This document shows positions 1 through 5,305 of a stretch of 8,136 nucleotides of DNA, in pieces; positions within the stretch are counted from its first letter, which is position 1; the number at the start of each line of letters is the position of its first letter. The notes beneath the pieces were generated by a model. It did not search any database and was not told the DNA's origin. It saw only the letters and a program-made list of their open reading frames with translations. The translations under genes and the position numbers were made by a program. Location: positions 1 to 8,136 of the forward strand of contig JAFGKV010000015.1 of NCBI GenBank assembly GCA_016928395.1. Direction: 5' to 3'. This stretch comes from Candidatus Fermentibacterota bacterium. GTDB taxonomy: Bacteria; JAFGKV01.

Positions 1-40
1 ATCTCCTGAATCTGATGGGTTCTCACGGCTCGCCCCGCGT

Positions 41-180
41 CCGCATGCCCGAAGAATACAGAATAAAGATTTGACCCCGCGTCGACCCCGCCACGCCCTT
101 TCTGCACCAACATCCCCGGGTGCCCCGTGAGTTCTGGATCACCCGGTCGAGCCGGGTGGTGACGAGATGACCGGGCTTGC
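41..180. repeat. REP-like intergenic repeat segment
   Basis: The 280 bases before the first gene hold no convincing coding sequence. A perfect 7-bp hairpin, CACCCGG / CCGGGTG with a 5-base loop, lies at 140-158. It sits inside a segment (about 131-165) that resembles dispersed intergenic palindromes seen in many GC-rich proteobacteria. At 52-80 the AT-rich run GAATAAAGATTTGACCCC resembles, from memory, sequence at the edges of REP-associated (IS200-like) transposase elements. No transposase is present in the window. The palindrome is seen directly; assignment to a repeat family is inference. Confidence 0.35.
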
Positions 181-280
181 CCTGGCACCGGCGCTGTGCG
201 CCCCGGCGCCTGCGGATGCAGGGAAACGTGACGTCAGGGAAACCCACACTGATAACCCTGGATTGCCTGCAAAGTGAGGC

Positions 281-793
281 TTACTCCGGCCACTCCTCGT
301 CGGAGATCCTGCAGGTTTCGCGGCAGACTTCGGGGCGGAGGTAGAACCCCGCACCAAGGAGTGCCTCGAGCATCGGCGCAACCAGAGGCAGAAGACCATC
401 CCGTTTGGCCGCGGTGAGGATGCCTGTCGTTCCCGTCATTGCCAGGCCGTGCACCCGCGCGATTCGCCGCGCGAGGCCATCATCCAGCACGAGCAGCACA
501 TCATGCCCCAGCTCCAGCCCCAACGCGATGACTTCGGCCTCCCCCGCGCCGAGATCCGGTACCATGAGGAGCAACTGAGGTAGGGGGGTAGCGCGCCTCT
601 TTGCCCACGGCAGTTCTCTCCAATCGGGGACATCGTAGCCCTCGTCGCGTCCCCTCTCCAACTCCGCGCACACGGAGTCAGGCAGAATCACCTCGCCGTA
701 CAGGGCAGGCAGCAAATCGAGACGGCCGATTCTATGGAGGTAGACGATCGGCGAGGTGTTGCAGACAACCGTGCGCGGCGGTCGTCTACGCAT
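281..793 (-). CDS. PIN-domain toxin, DUF3368 family
   Basis: Likely ribonuclease toxin of a type II toxin-antitoxin module. PIN domains are Mg-dependent RNases with a cluster of acidic residues. The 170-residue protein opens with MRRRPPRTVVCNTSPIVYL; the VVxNTSPIxxL motif at 9-19 followed by IGRLDLLPALYG (22-33) and VILPDSVCAEL (35-45) is typical of DUF3368. Other expected acidic positions are E44, E85/E87 in GAGEAEVIALG, and D104/D105 in VLLVLDDGLARRIA. The first catalytic position is Asn12 rather than Asp, which is common in this subfamily. The start at 793 is chosen because its ATG overlaps the antitoxin stop by 8 bases (ATGCGTAG); longer readings would run deep into the antitoxin gene. 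The length is normal for the family. Family assignment is confident; toxicity is inferred. Confidence 0.88.
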   Translation of the reverse strand: MRRRPPRTVVCNTSPIVYLHRIGRLDLLPALYGEVILPDSVCAELERGRDEGYDVPDWRELPWAKRRATPLPQLLLMVPDLGAGEAEVIALGLELGHDVLLVLDDGLARRIARVHGLAMTGTTGILTAAKRDGLLPLVAPMLEALLGAGFYLRPEVCRETCRISDEEWPE

Positions 794-1037
794 TCCGCGC
801 GTCTTCCTGAACTTCCTCTGGAGAGGCGTCGAAGATCGGGACGCGGTATTCGGCGGTCTTGGACAGGAAGGCCACCCTTGACAGCCCGGCCAGCTGCGCG
901 GCCCGACCCGACGACAATCGGCCAAGTTCACACAACTTCATGGCCGCTGCCAACGAGAGCTCCCGCCCAAACGTCTCAGCGTCTTCCTTGAGGGAGATCA
1001 GCACTTCCTCTGGGCATTGCACCATGATGCTGGTCAT
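786..1037 (-). CDS. UPF0175-family antitoxin
   Basis: 83-residue putative antitoxin for the downstream PIN toxin. The N-terminal half (VQCPEEVLISL, then an acidic helix and ELSLAAAMKLCELGRL) leads into the family signature LSSGRAAQLAGLSRVAFL at 41-58, a helix-turn-helix-like stretch thought to bind DNA. It ends with RVPIFDASPEEVQEDARNA, the usual UPF0175 tail. The ATG at 1037 has a strong Shine-Dalgarno sequence, GGAGG at 1046-1050, 8 bases upstream. The antitoxin comes first and its last codons overlap the toxin start, the standard arrangement for translational coupling. UPF0175 proteins are repeatedly found beside DUF3368 PIN proteins. Neutralisation of the toxin and autoregulation are inferred from this pairing. 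Confidence 0.88.
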   Translation of the reverse strand: MTSIMVQCPEEVLISLKEDAETFGRELSLAAAMKLCELGRLSSGRAAQLAGLSRVAFLSKTAEYRVPIFDASPEEVQEDARNA

Positions 1038-1181
1038 ACGCCATTCCTCCCGGGTCGCGAGGGCTTCTCGCCGATCATCCGCCTGGGCCGACGTCGTGCT
1101 CGTTCGGTGCGAGTAGCGTGGTGGCGGCCATGTGTCGGTAGCGATCTAAGGCCCTCGCGCTCCATGCGTCTAGTCGACGTC

Positions 1182-1196
1182 ATGCGATCATCGCAT
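1182..1196. promoter_or_regulatory. Candidate operator of the UPF0175/PIN module
   Basis: Perfect inverted repeat ATGCGAT-C-ATCGCAT, 145 bases upstream of the antitoxin start. A weak minus-strand promoter can be drawn upstream of it: TTGCTC (1246-1251), 17-base spacer, TACATT (1223-1228). The palindrome would then lie just downstream of transcription start, suitable for autorepression. The palindrome is seen; its role is inferred, and the distance to the gene makes it uncertain. Confidence 0.3.
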
Positions 1197-1741
1197 CATC
1201 TTCGACAGACAACAGCCACAAGAATGTAGCATGGGCGGGCATTGGGAGCAACGCCTGCCGCCGATTCGTCACGACTGCCGAGGTTTCTACGCGATGGGAT
1301 AGTGTCTTGTCCCGGAACTACCTTCGCATTCCGCGGACGACACCTCGCGGCCTCCTGCGTTGCTCGTGGGTCTTCGCATCCCTATGCCCTCCCGGGCCGG
1401 TGAGGTGGCCCATGGGATACGTGCCCTTCTCGGGTCCTGGATGTCGAGCGCCTCGTCTCCCTCGGCGCCCGAATCCTGATGCCCCCGTAGGTATCACGGA
1501 GGGGATTCACAAAACGGCAGACCAAGTGCGGCGCCCAGGGGGAAATGGGAGCTCCAACATCGATGAGTGATAGACAGCGAGAGGCTCGCACCATCGATGA
1601 TCTACATGTCAACGCCGTTTGGAAATGGCTCTTCTTCAGCCGATCAGAAAAGGACCTCTTCTTCCCTCCCGTCTCCCGCGGCTCTTCGTCTCGCCCTGAA
1701 TCGAGCCCCGCTCCGCCCCGTCCACGTCAGCCGTTCTGGGG
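1197..1741. other. Gene-free stretch between divergent TA modules
   Basis: Together with 1038-1181 this forms a gap of roughly 780 bases between the leftward UPF0175/PIN pair and the rightward mazEF pair. Open frames exist on both strands (the longest are about 85 codons) but none has a recognisable domain, a good ribosome site or convincing residue composition. No tRNA, insertion sequence or CRISPR repeat is evident. It may be a decayed gene or a junction left by past insertions. Confidence 0.4.
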
Positions 1742-1779
1742 TTGACCGAGTCCTCAACAGGTGTTACTATTGGTAACAC
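1742..1779 (+). promoter_or_regulatory. mazEF promoter with overlapping palindromic operator
   Basis: A near-consensus sigma70 promoter is readable: TTGACC at 1742-1747, exactly 17 bases, then TACTAT at 1765-1770. A perfect 7-bp inverted repeat, GTGTTAC-TATTG-GTAACAC (1761-1779), covers the whole -10 box. An antitoxin or antitoxin-toxin complex bound there would exclude RNA polymerase, the classic autorepression of type II modules. Transcription would begin near 1777, about 40 bases before the mazE start. Promoter elements and palindrome are seen; the bound protein is inferred. Confidence 0.75.
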
Positions 1780-1802
1780 ATACTGTACTCCAAACTGCTC
1801 AG

Positions 1803-1810
1803 AAGGAGAT
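1803..1810 (+). promoter_or_regulatory. Ribosome binding site of the mazE-like gene
   Basis: AAGGAGAT, close to the ideal Shine-Dalgarno sequence, with AGGAG 7 bases before the ATG at 1816. It fixes the antitoxin start and predicts strong translation of the antitoxin relative to the toxin. Confidence 0.8.
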
Positions 1811-1815
1811 CATAC

Positions 1816-2094
1816 ATGCGAACTCCGAATGCGTCCACCATCGTTCGTCGGAGTGTGGCCCTGCCGCGGTCACTCGTGGAGGAGGTCACTCAATGGGTGC
1901 CCGAGCACCTTCGTGGCAACTTCAATCGTCTTGTCGCTGTCGCACTCTCGGAGTACGCGACGAACAGGAGGCAACAGCTCTTTGAGCAGGCCATGGCAGA
2001 TATGGCCCGTGATCCTCAGATCAGGGCCGCATGTGCCGGCATCGAGGAGGAATTCTTGACCACGGAATGGGATGGCCTGGGAGAACTCTCATGA
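1816..2094 (+). CDS. MazE-like ribbon-helix-helix antitoxin
   Basis: 92-residue putative antitoxin. Residues 8-50 fit a ribbon-helix-helix DNA-binding domain: a short beta strand (TIVRRSVALPRSL), helix EEVTQWVPEHL and a second helix starting at FNRLVAVALSEYATNRR. The C-terminal third (FEQAMADMARDPQI to EEEFLTTEWDGL) is acidic and probably unstructured until it wraps the toxin, as in other MazE/RHH antitoxins. The start is fixed by a strong Shine-Dalgarno site. Its TGA stop overlaps the toxin ATG (ATGA), and a palindromic operator lies over the promoter. Sequence similarity to Escherichia coli MazE is not obvious, so the name is by partner and architecture. It could equally be labelled a CopG/RHH antitoxin. 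Confidence 0.8.
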   Translation: MRTPNASTIVRRSVALPRSLVEEVTQWVPEHLRGNFNRLVAVALSEYATNRRQQLFEQAMADMARDPQIRAACAGIEEEFLTTEWDGLGELS

Positions 2095-2450
2095 TACGGC
2101 GGGGAGAGATCTACTTCGTCGAGCTCAACCCGACACGGGGAAGGGAGCAGGCAGGCAGACGCCCCGTCTTGGTCGTGTCTGCGGACGCCATCAACGCACA
2201 GCCGCTCGTGGTCACCGTGGTGGTGGGGACCGATGCCGCCAACCTCTCGAGAGACTACTTGACGAATGTACGGGTTTCGAGGGCTGAATCAGGCCTCCCA
2301 CGGGATACGGTCTTCCTGTGCTTTCAGATCAGATCACTCGATCCTTCGCGGTTCGCTTCCGGCTCAAATACGCCGGGTCCCGCGGCGATCCTCTCGGTCT
2401 CGAAAATGCAGGAAGTTGACGCGGCTCTCCGTCTCGTCCTTGGGCTTTGA
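2091..2450 (+). CDS. mazF: MazF/PemK-type endoribonuclease toxin
   Basis: 119-residue toxin of the MazF/PemK (CcdB-like) fold, expected to cleave mRNA at short single-stranded sequences. The N-terminus IRRGEIYFVELNPTRGREQAGRRPVLVVS (2-30) is the hallmark, ending in the RPVLVVS strand. Further motifs are VVTVVVGTDAANL (40-52), SGLPRDTVFLCFQIRSLD (67-84), where the conserved Q79, R81 and S82 correspond to the usual DQIRT/S active-site segment (here FQIRS), and the C-terminal helix SKMQEVDAALRLVLGL. The ATG at 2091 overlaps the antitoxin stop by 4 bases, with GGGAGA at 2079-2084 as ribosome site. Length is normal and no defect is visible. The Asp-to-Phe change before Gln79 may affect specificity. 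Confidence 0.92.
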   Translation: MIRRGEIYFVELNPTRGREQAGRRPVLVVSADAINAQPLVVTVVVGTDAANLSRDYLTNVRVSRAESGLPRDTVFLCFQIRSLDPSRFASGSNTPGPAAILSVSKMQEVDAALRLVLGL

Positions 2451-2462
2451 CCTTCTCCGAAG

Positions 2463-2501
2463 CGCGGTCTGTGCTCCCATGGGCCTCAGATCAGAGCCGC
2501 G
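2463..2501. terminator. Hairpin in the convergent mazF/relE gap
   Basis: Arms CGCGGTCTG (2463-2471) and CAGAGCCGCG (2492-2501) pair over 9 bp with one bulged G; the loop contains the palindrome CCCATGGG. It lies 13 bases after the mazF stop, between two convergent operons. No U-tract follows on either strand, so it is at most a weak or factor-assisted terminator. Confidence 0.3.
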
Positions 2502-2531
2502 ACTTGACATCTTACCAACGTGCCGGGCGCC
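2502..2531 (+). repeat. Imperfect 30-base direct repeat, left copy
   Basis: Begins ACTTGACAT and shares 26 of 30 bases with 8019-8048 (mismatches at repeat positions 10, 16, 21 and 25). The copies are in the same orientation about 5.5 kb apart. Similarity stops at the edges. It contains TTGACA but no matching -10 box, so it does not look like a promoter. It could be a remnant of a mobile-element end, an attachment-like repeat or a dispersed genomic repeat. Confidence 0.45.
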
Positions 2532-2571
2532 AGTGATCTGTGGCCGCGCCGTCAGATGTTGAAGTATGCCG

Positions 2572-2856
2572 TCATCGACGGCGGTAGACGTCCCGGCGGT
2601 GGCCGATTCTGATCACGAGGATCAGGAGCACCTCGTCCTCGATCCGGTAGATGATCCGATAGTCCCCAACCCGGAGCCGAAGCAGACCGTCTCCTCCCTG
2701 GAGGGTTATCGCGCCCTCAGGCCGAGGGCTCACGGCAAGTTGGAGTATCCGGGCATCGATGCGTCTCAACGCACTCTTCGGCAGCGCTTCCAGATTGCGC
2801 CGCGCCTCGGGGGTGAACCGAATTCGATAGACTCTGCCCGAACAGACGGCCATCAT
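2572..2856 (-). CDS. RelE/ParE-family toxin
   Basis: 94-residue toxin of the RelE/ParE superfamily. Order of elements: strand YRIRFTPEARRNL (10-22), a helical hairpin EALPKSALRRIDARILQLAV, then the C-terminal sheet with RLRVGDYRIIYRI (60-72), LLILVIRIGHRRDVY (77-91) and a final RRR. The VGDYRIIY and GHRRDVY segments are diagnostic. The basic residues (R62, R67, R87, R88) fit a RelE-type mRNA nuclease acting in the ribosome; ParE-type gyrase poisoning cannot be excluded. The ATG at 2856 overlaps the antitoxin TGA as ATGA; a second Met codon follows immediately. The stop lies in a small hairpin (GCCGTC/GACGGC, 2568-2582) without a U-tract. Confidence 0.9.
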   Translation of the reverse strand: MMAVCSGRVYRIRFTPEARRNLEALPKSALRRIDARILQLAVSPRPEGAITLQGGDGLLRLRVGDYRIIYRIEDEVLLILVIRIGHRRDVYRRR

Positions 2857-3110
2857 GCCAGAGTGAGGTCGGCCCGGATCGTCTCGTAGGCGATGGTCCC
2901 CTTTTCCTCAGCTTCCCGGAGCGCCTCCTGCGCCGCCTCTAGATCGAGGTGATCTTCCAGTCGATCGAGCAACGCGAGATCCTCCATGGGAACCAGTGCC
3001 GCGACATCCTTACCCCGTCGCTCCAGCACGATCCGCTCTCCACGGTAGACAACGCGGTTCAACGTGTCGCCGAAGGTCTTTCGGGCCTCCATTACGTTCA
3101 AACGTGTCAT
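2853..3110 (-). CDS. Phd/YefM-family antitoxin
   Basis: 85-residue antitoxin. The N-terminal MTRLNVMEARKTFGDTLNRV with GERIVLERRGKDVAALVPMEDLALL (24-48) is the standard Phd/YefM fold, which dimerises and binds operator DNA. The C-terminal half, from LEDHLDLEAAQEALREAEEKG onward, is acidic and helical and should wrap the RelE-type toxin. AAGGA (3117-3121) lies 6 bases before the ATG. The gene precedes and overlaps its toxin by 4 bases. Length and motifs are intact. Confidence 0.9.
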   Translation of the reverse strand: MTRLNVMEARKTFGDTLNRVVYRGERIVLERRGKDVAALVPMEDLALLDRLEDHLDLEAAQEALREAEEKGTIAYETIRADLTLA

Positions 3111-3161
3111 GGCTCATCCTTCACTGCAATCGCTCGAAAAAGTCGTTTTGTTCGTTACGCT

Positions 3162-3190
3162 CATTTAGTGCATTCCGAGCGGCGAGTCAA
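3162..3190 (-). promoter_or_regulatory. Possible promoter of the Phd/RelE operon
   Basis: On the minus strand TTGACT (3185-3190) is followed after 17 bases by TAAATG (3162-3167), a poor -10 match. Transcription would start near 3155, 45 bases before the antitoxin ATG. No clear palindrome covers it. Tentative. Confidence 0.3.
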
Positions 3191-3261
3191 GGGTGCCTCG
3201 ACCCTACAATCCAATCGCGCCACGACGGCCTGGATTCCGTCTCCGTCGACGCCGACGTCAG

Positions 3262-3597
3262 ATGCAATACAGTCGCCAGTATGAAGATTCGCTGGGTATC
3301 ACCGGGATCTCTCCTGGCGACGAAGGATGGCATACTCCTGCGCGCAGTGGCGAGTCGGATCGATCGAAGAAGACCATTTCCGAGACAGTGTTGGAAGTGT
3401 CGCGGGAGGGCAGAAACGCCCTCCCCTACATTGCGCGGGAGTGGCGTTCAGGTCAGGCCGGCCGGGTGCTGTCGGGCCTGAAGGCCCTCCTACAGAGCGT
3501 TGGATCACCGCCGAGCGGTGGGGTGACGCGCCGTTTCGCTCGCGACCGGCTTGCCCGTAGCGAGGCACTGAGGCATCATGCCTGCGCGTGGGGATGA
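3262..3597 (+). CDS. Doubtful small open frame upstream of a terminator
   Basis: An open frame of 111 codons from ATG at 3262, with no recognisable domain and no Shine-Dalgarno sequence. The stretch SKKTISETVLEVSREGRN and REWRSGQAGRVLSGLKALLQSV could form helices, and a strong intrinsic terminator lies 69 bases after the stop, which is why it is listed. The same DNA carries several perfect hairpins, so a non-coding RNA is at least as likely. No function is proposed. Confidence 0.2.
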   Translation: MQYSRQYEDSLGITGISPGDEGWHTPARSGESDRSKKTISETVLEVSREGRNALPYIAREWRSGQAGRVLSGLKALLQSVGSPPSGGVTRRFARDRLARSEALRHHACAWG

Positions 3598-3700
3598 AAC
3601 TCGGCTCCATGCCGTGTGATTGTCGGCTGACGGCTGTTCAATCCTATATCCCCAATCGGTTGGCCAAGGCCGCTGCAGTCAGCGGCCTTTTCTTTGTGTA
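3290..3700 (+). ncRNA. Candidate structured RNA ending in an intrinsic terminator
   Basis: A gene-poor stretch with several perfect hairpins on the plus strand: GGGAGGGC/GCCCTCCC (3404-3425, 6-base loop), CAGGCC/GGCCTG (about 3454-3480, long loop), CACCGC-CGA-GCGGTG (3506-3520), GGCA/TGCC (3572-3582) and the terminator stem at 3666-3689. No plus-strand gene precedes the terminator except the doubtful frame ending at 3597, so a plus transcript of up to 400 bases is implied. It lacks the conserved cores of RNase P RNA, tmRNA and SRP RNA, and I do not recognise a known riboswitch. No convincing promoter is visible; TACAAT at 3205-3210 is an isolated -10-like match. Confidence 0.3.
3666..3695 (+). 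terminator. Strong intrinsic terminator, plus strand
   Basis: AAGGCCGCTG (3666-3675) and CAGCGGCCTT (3680-3689) form a perfect 10-bp stem with loop CAGT, followed by TTCTTT. On the minus strand no U-tract follows, so it does not serve the leftward DUF1828 gene that ends at 3767. It therefore marks the end of a rightward transcript. Confidence 0.8.
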
Positions 3701-3766
3701 GTAGCTGCCATACGCAGCGAATGGCGTGTCAGGATACCGAGGGAAGGTGCAGCCATCTCAGGCTGG

Positions 3767-4555
3767 TCATGGGGTCGGGTTTGTTGCTAGCGCTTCCGAC
3801 AGGTATCGACTGATCCGGTCCCGGTTGGCCAAGAGACTGGAGAATTGCTTCTCGCAGACGTCACTGAAGCGCGCGAGTACCTTGCGATTGACCTGCTCTT
3901 GATCCTCGTGGATAGCGAGGGATCTGAATGTGAGTCCCCACCGCTCAAACTGCAGCAGGCTTATGGTGGCATCCCGGACCTTGTCATCATTGGGGAGCGC
4001 GAATGCGAGGATAGGACGGGCCATTCCGCTTATGCGACAGTCGACGGTGTATTTGCCTTCCGGATCGTGAGCAGAGTCCGACCAGTCGAAAACTCTACGG
4101 TTCTCGGGTACGTGCTCCGTGATGAAGGAGCGGAAGTCGTCCATGAAGGTGGAGCGAACCCGCTCTCGAGACAGGAAGGAGACATCGGAGATCTTGAGAA
4201 GGGCCTGAACAAAGCTGTAGAGGGCATCGCCATAGTGGCCTTCTTCCAGCGGTACCAGCAACTCCCCATGTCGGTCTGACACGCCGAATCCGAGGAGGGA
4301 ATTGCTGATGATTTTCTGGCGCGTACCACGATGCAGATCGCTTTCGTCCAACCTGTAGGTGAGATGCATATAGGTGTGCCCCTCGTCCGACAGGATCCAG
4401 CGACCATCATCAGCCTTGAGCACTATTGGTAGATGGTCTCCATCGTCGAACATGAAGGGCGTCTCGACGCGATAGCGCTGGATCCCTTCAGGGAGCAACC
4501 TGATCCTCTCGGTTACTTTGGCAGTGAAGTCTCGCTCAATCGTTTCCACCAACAT
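3767..4555 (-). CDS. DUF1828/DUF1829 domain protein
   Basis: 262-residue protein of unknown function, second gene of a two-gene operon. The N-terminal region carries the DUF1828 pattern: RYRVETPFMFDDGDHLPIVL (27-46) then DGRWILSDEGHTYMHLTY (50-67), with the characteristic LSDEGHT. A middle region (about 85-150) is mixed helix; the C-terminal part (about 165-250, RPILAFALPNDDKVRDA and the following helices) fits DUF1829. No signal peptide or membrane segment is seen. The ATG at 4555 is chosen over an upstream TTG at 4612 because it has GGAGG at 4562-4566 and begins 2 bases after the preceding stop. Domain naming is from remembered family patterns. Catalytic residues are not evident. These domains recur on phage and mobile DNA, so a defence or TA-like role is a guess. 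Confidence 0.75.
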   Translation of the reverse strand: MLVETIERDFTAKVTERIRLLPEGIQRYRVETPFMFDDGDHLPIVLKADDGRWILSDEGHTYMHLTYRLDESDLHRGTRQKIISNSLLGFGVSDRHGELLVPLEEGHYGDALYSFVQALLKISDVSFLSRERVRSTFMDDFRSFITEHVPENRRVFDWSDSAHDPEGKYTVDCRISGMARPILAFALPNDDKVRDATISLLQFERWGLTFRSLAIHEDQEQVNRKVLARFSDVCEKQFSSLLANRDRISRYLSEALATNPTP

Positions 4556-4557
4556 CT

Positions 4558-5040
4558 CTACCCCTCCAGTGGCAGTTCGATCTGCGTGCCACACGGTTCG
4601 ACGAAGGCGCAATCATCAATCATACACCGCAGCGCACTCCTTAGATCTGAAAACCTCTCGGTAGGAGTTGCGAACCAATCCTCATCAAGCCCTTGCTCCT
4701 GATAGCGTTCAGTCGCCTCGTGTATGTGATAGTCATAGAACGTCTCTCGCTCCAGTCTGTTCGTGTGCGGGCCGTGTTTGCCGTTATAGCGTCGGAGACG
4801 GAACAGGGTGTTCACGTTGGGAAGGCGATGGGCGAGGATGACCGAGAAGTCAAACGGATTGTGGCTGCTCTGGCGGAGGATGAGCTTGAATTCAGAACCA
4901 GCCTGACCAGTGATGGCAAGTTCCGCCTCCATATGGCCCCGCTTGGACTTCAGAACGATGCGGCGTTCGTAGTCCATTGGAAGCGGTTTCGGCTCCTCGA
5001 TCAGCCGCTGGATCTGTACATCGTCGAGCACGGCACTCAT
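4558..5040 (-). CDS. DUF6978-like protein, partner of DUF1828
   Basis: 160-residue protein, first gene of the operon with the DUF1828 gene (2-base gap). Residues 26-57 look like paired beta strands (RRIVLKSKRGHMEAELAI, then FKLILRQSS). The most distinctive part is LFRLRRYNGKHGPHTN (79-94) followed by YHIHEATERYQEQG (104-117): four histidines at 89, 92, 105 and 107 in a pattern that resembles DUF6978-type proteins (L-hNG-PH-N, then HIH and Y). The tail SDLRSALRCMIDDCAF is helical. The ATG at 5040 is preferred over a TTG at 5082; the upstream GGGGGT is a weak ribosome site. No function is known to me. The clustered histidines could bind metal or act catalytically, which is inference. A C-terminal acidic end (IELPLEG) abuts the next gene. 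Confidence 0.65.
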   Translation of the reverse strand: MSAVLDDVQIQRLIEEPKPLPMDYERRIVLKSKRGHMEAELAITGQAGSEFKLILRQSSHNPFDFSVILAHRLPNVNTLFRLRRYNGKHGPHTNRLERETFYDYHIHEATERYQEQGLDEDWFATPTERFSDLRSALRCMIDDCAFVEPCGTQIELPLEG

Positions 5041-5080
5041 CACGACCCCCAGGTCAGAGGATCCCAATCCCTTACAAGCC

Positions 5081-5102
5081 AAAGAAAACCCCCCGGGGGA
5101 TT
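5081..5102 (-). terminator. Weak intrinsic terminator after the DUF5131 gene
   Basis: On the minus strand a C/G hairpin (AATCCC / GGGGTT around loop CCGG) is followed by TTCTTT. It is 200 bases beyond the DUF5131 stop and 41 bases before the next operon, so it could separate the two transcripts. Alternatively it is part of the leader of the downstream operon. Confidence 0.3.
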
Positions 5103-5220
5103 CCCGTCAAGGCGGCGCATGCCCACTAAAGCGTTTCATGTGGCACTGCTGCCTAGAACTACGACCGGCCAGAATCCCCAGTCATCTGGAGGTGGATCAC
5201 CCGTGCAGGGTGAGCGTGGA

Positions 5221-5238
5221 AGGGCCCTTCGGGGCCTT
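5221..5238. repeat. Hairpin with TTCG tetraloop
   Basis: AGGGCCC-TTCG-GGGCCTT forms a 7-bp stem (one G-T wobble) closed by a stable cUUCGg tetraloop on the plus strand. It lies in the 265-base gap between the DUF5131 gene and the DUF6978-like gene. No U-tract follows on either strand. It may stabilise an mRNA end; no further role can be read. Confidence 0.3.
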
Positions 5239-5305
5239 CTCATCTGGGTGGAGTATGGTGCCATATCCCAGGCAGACCAGTCAAGGCCTCTGCCGGAGCC
5301 GGCTC

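Noticed and set aside
1382-1612. 76-codon minus-strand frame in the gap between TA modules
   Set aside because: Low-complexity, Arg/Ser/Pro-rich composition typical of chance frames in GC-rich DNA; no ribosome site.
2450-2572. Integron attC site between convergent TA modules
   Set aside because: No paired GTTRRRY / RYYYAAC core sites could be found; modules alternate in orientation and no integrase is present.
3571-3600. CRISPR-like repeat: GCGTGGGGATGAAAC resembles the end of type I-E repeats
   Set aside because: Only one copy, no spacers or regularly spaced second copy, and no cas genes.
3290-3700. RNase P RNA, tmRNA or SRP RNA for the hairpin region
   Set aside because: The conserved cores (GAGGAAAGUC-type P4 strand, tmRNA acceptor end, SRP GGAAG/AGCAG loop) are absent.
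3845-4279. 144-codon plus-strand frame opposite the DUF1828 gene
   Set aside because: Antisense shadow of a gene with clear domains; long antisense frames are expected here.
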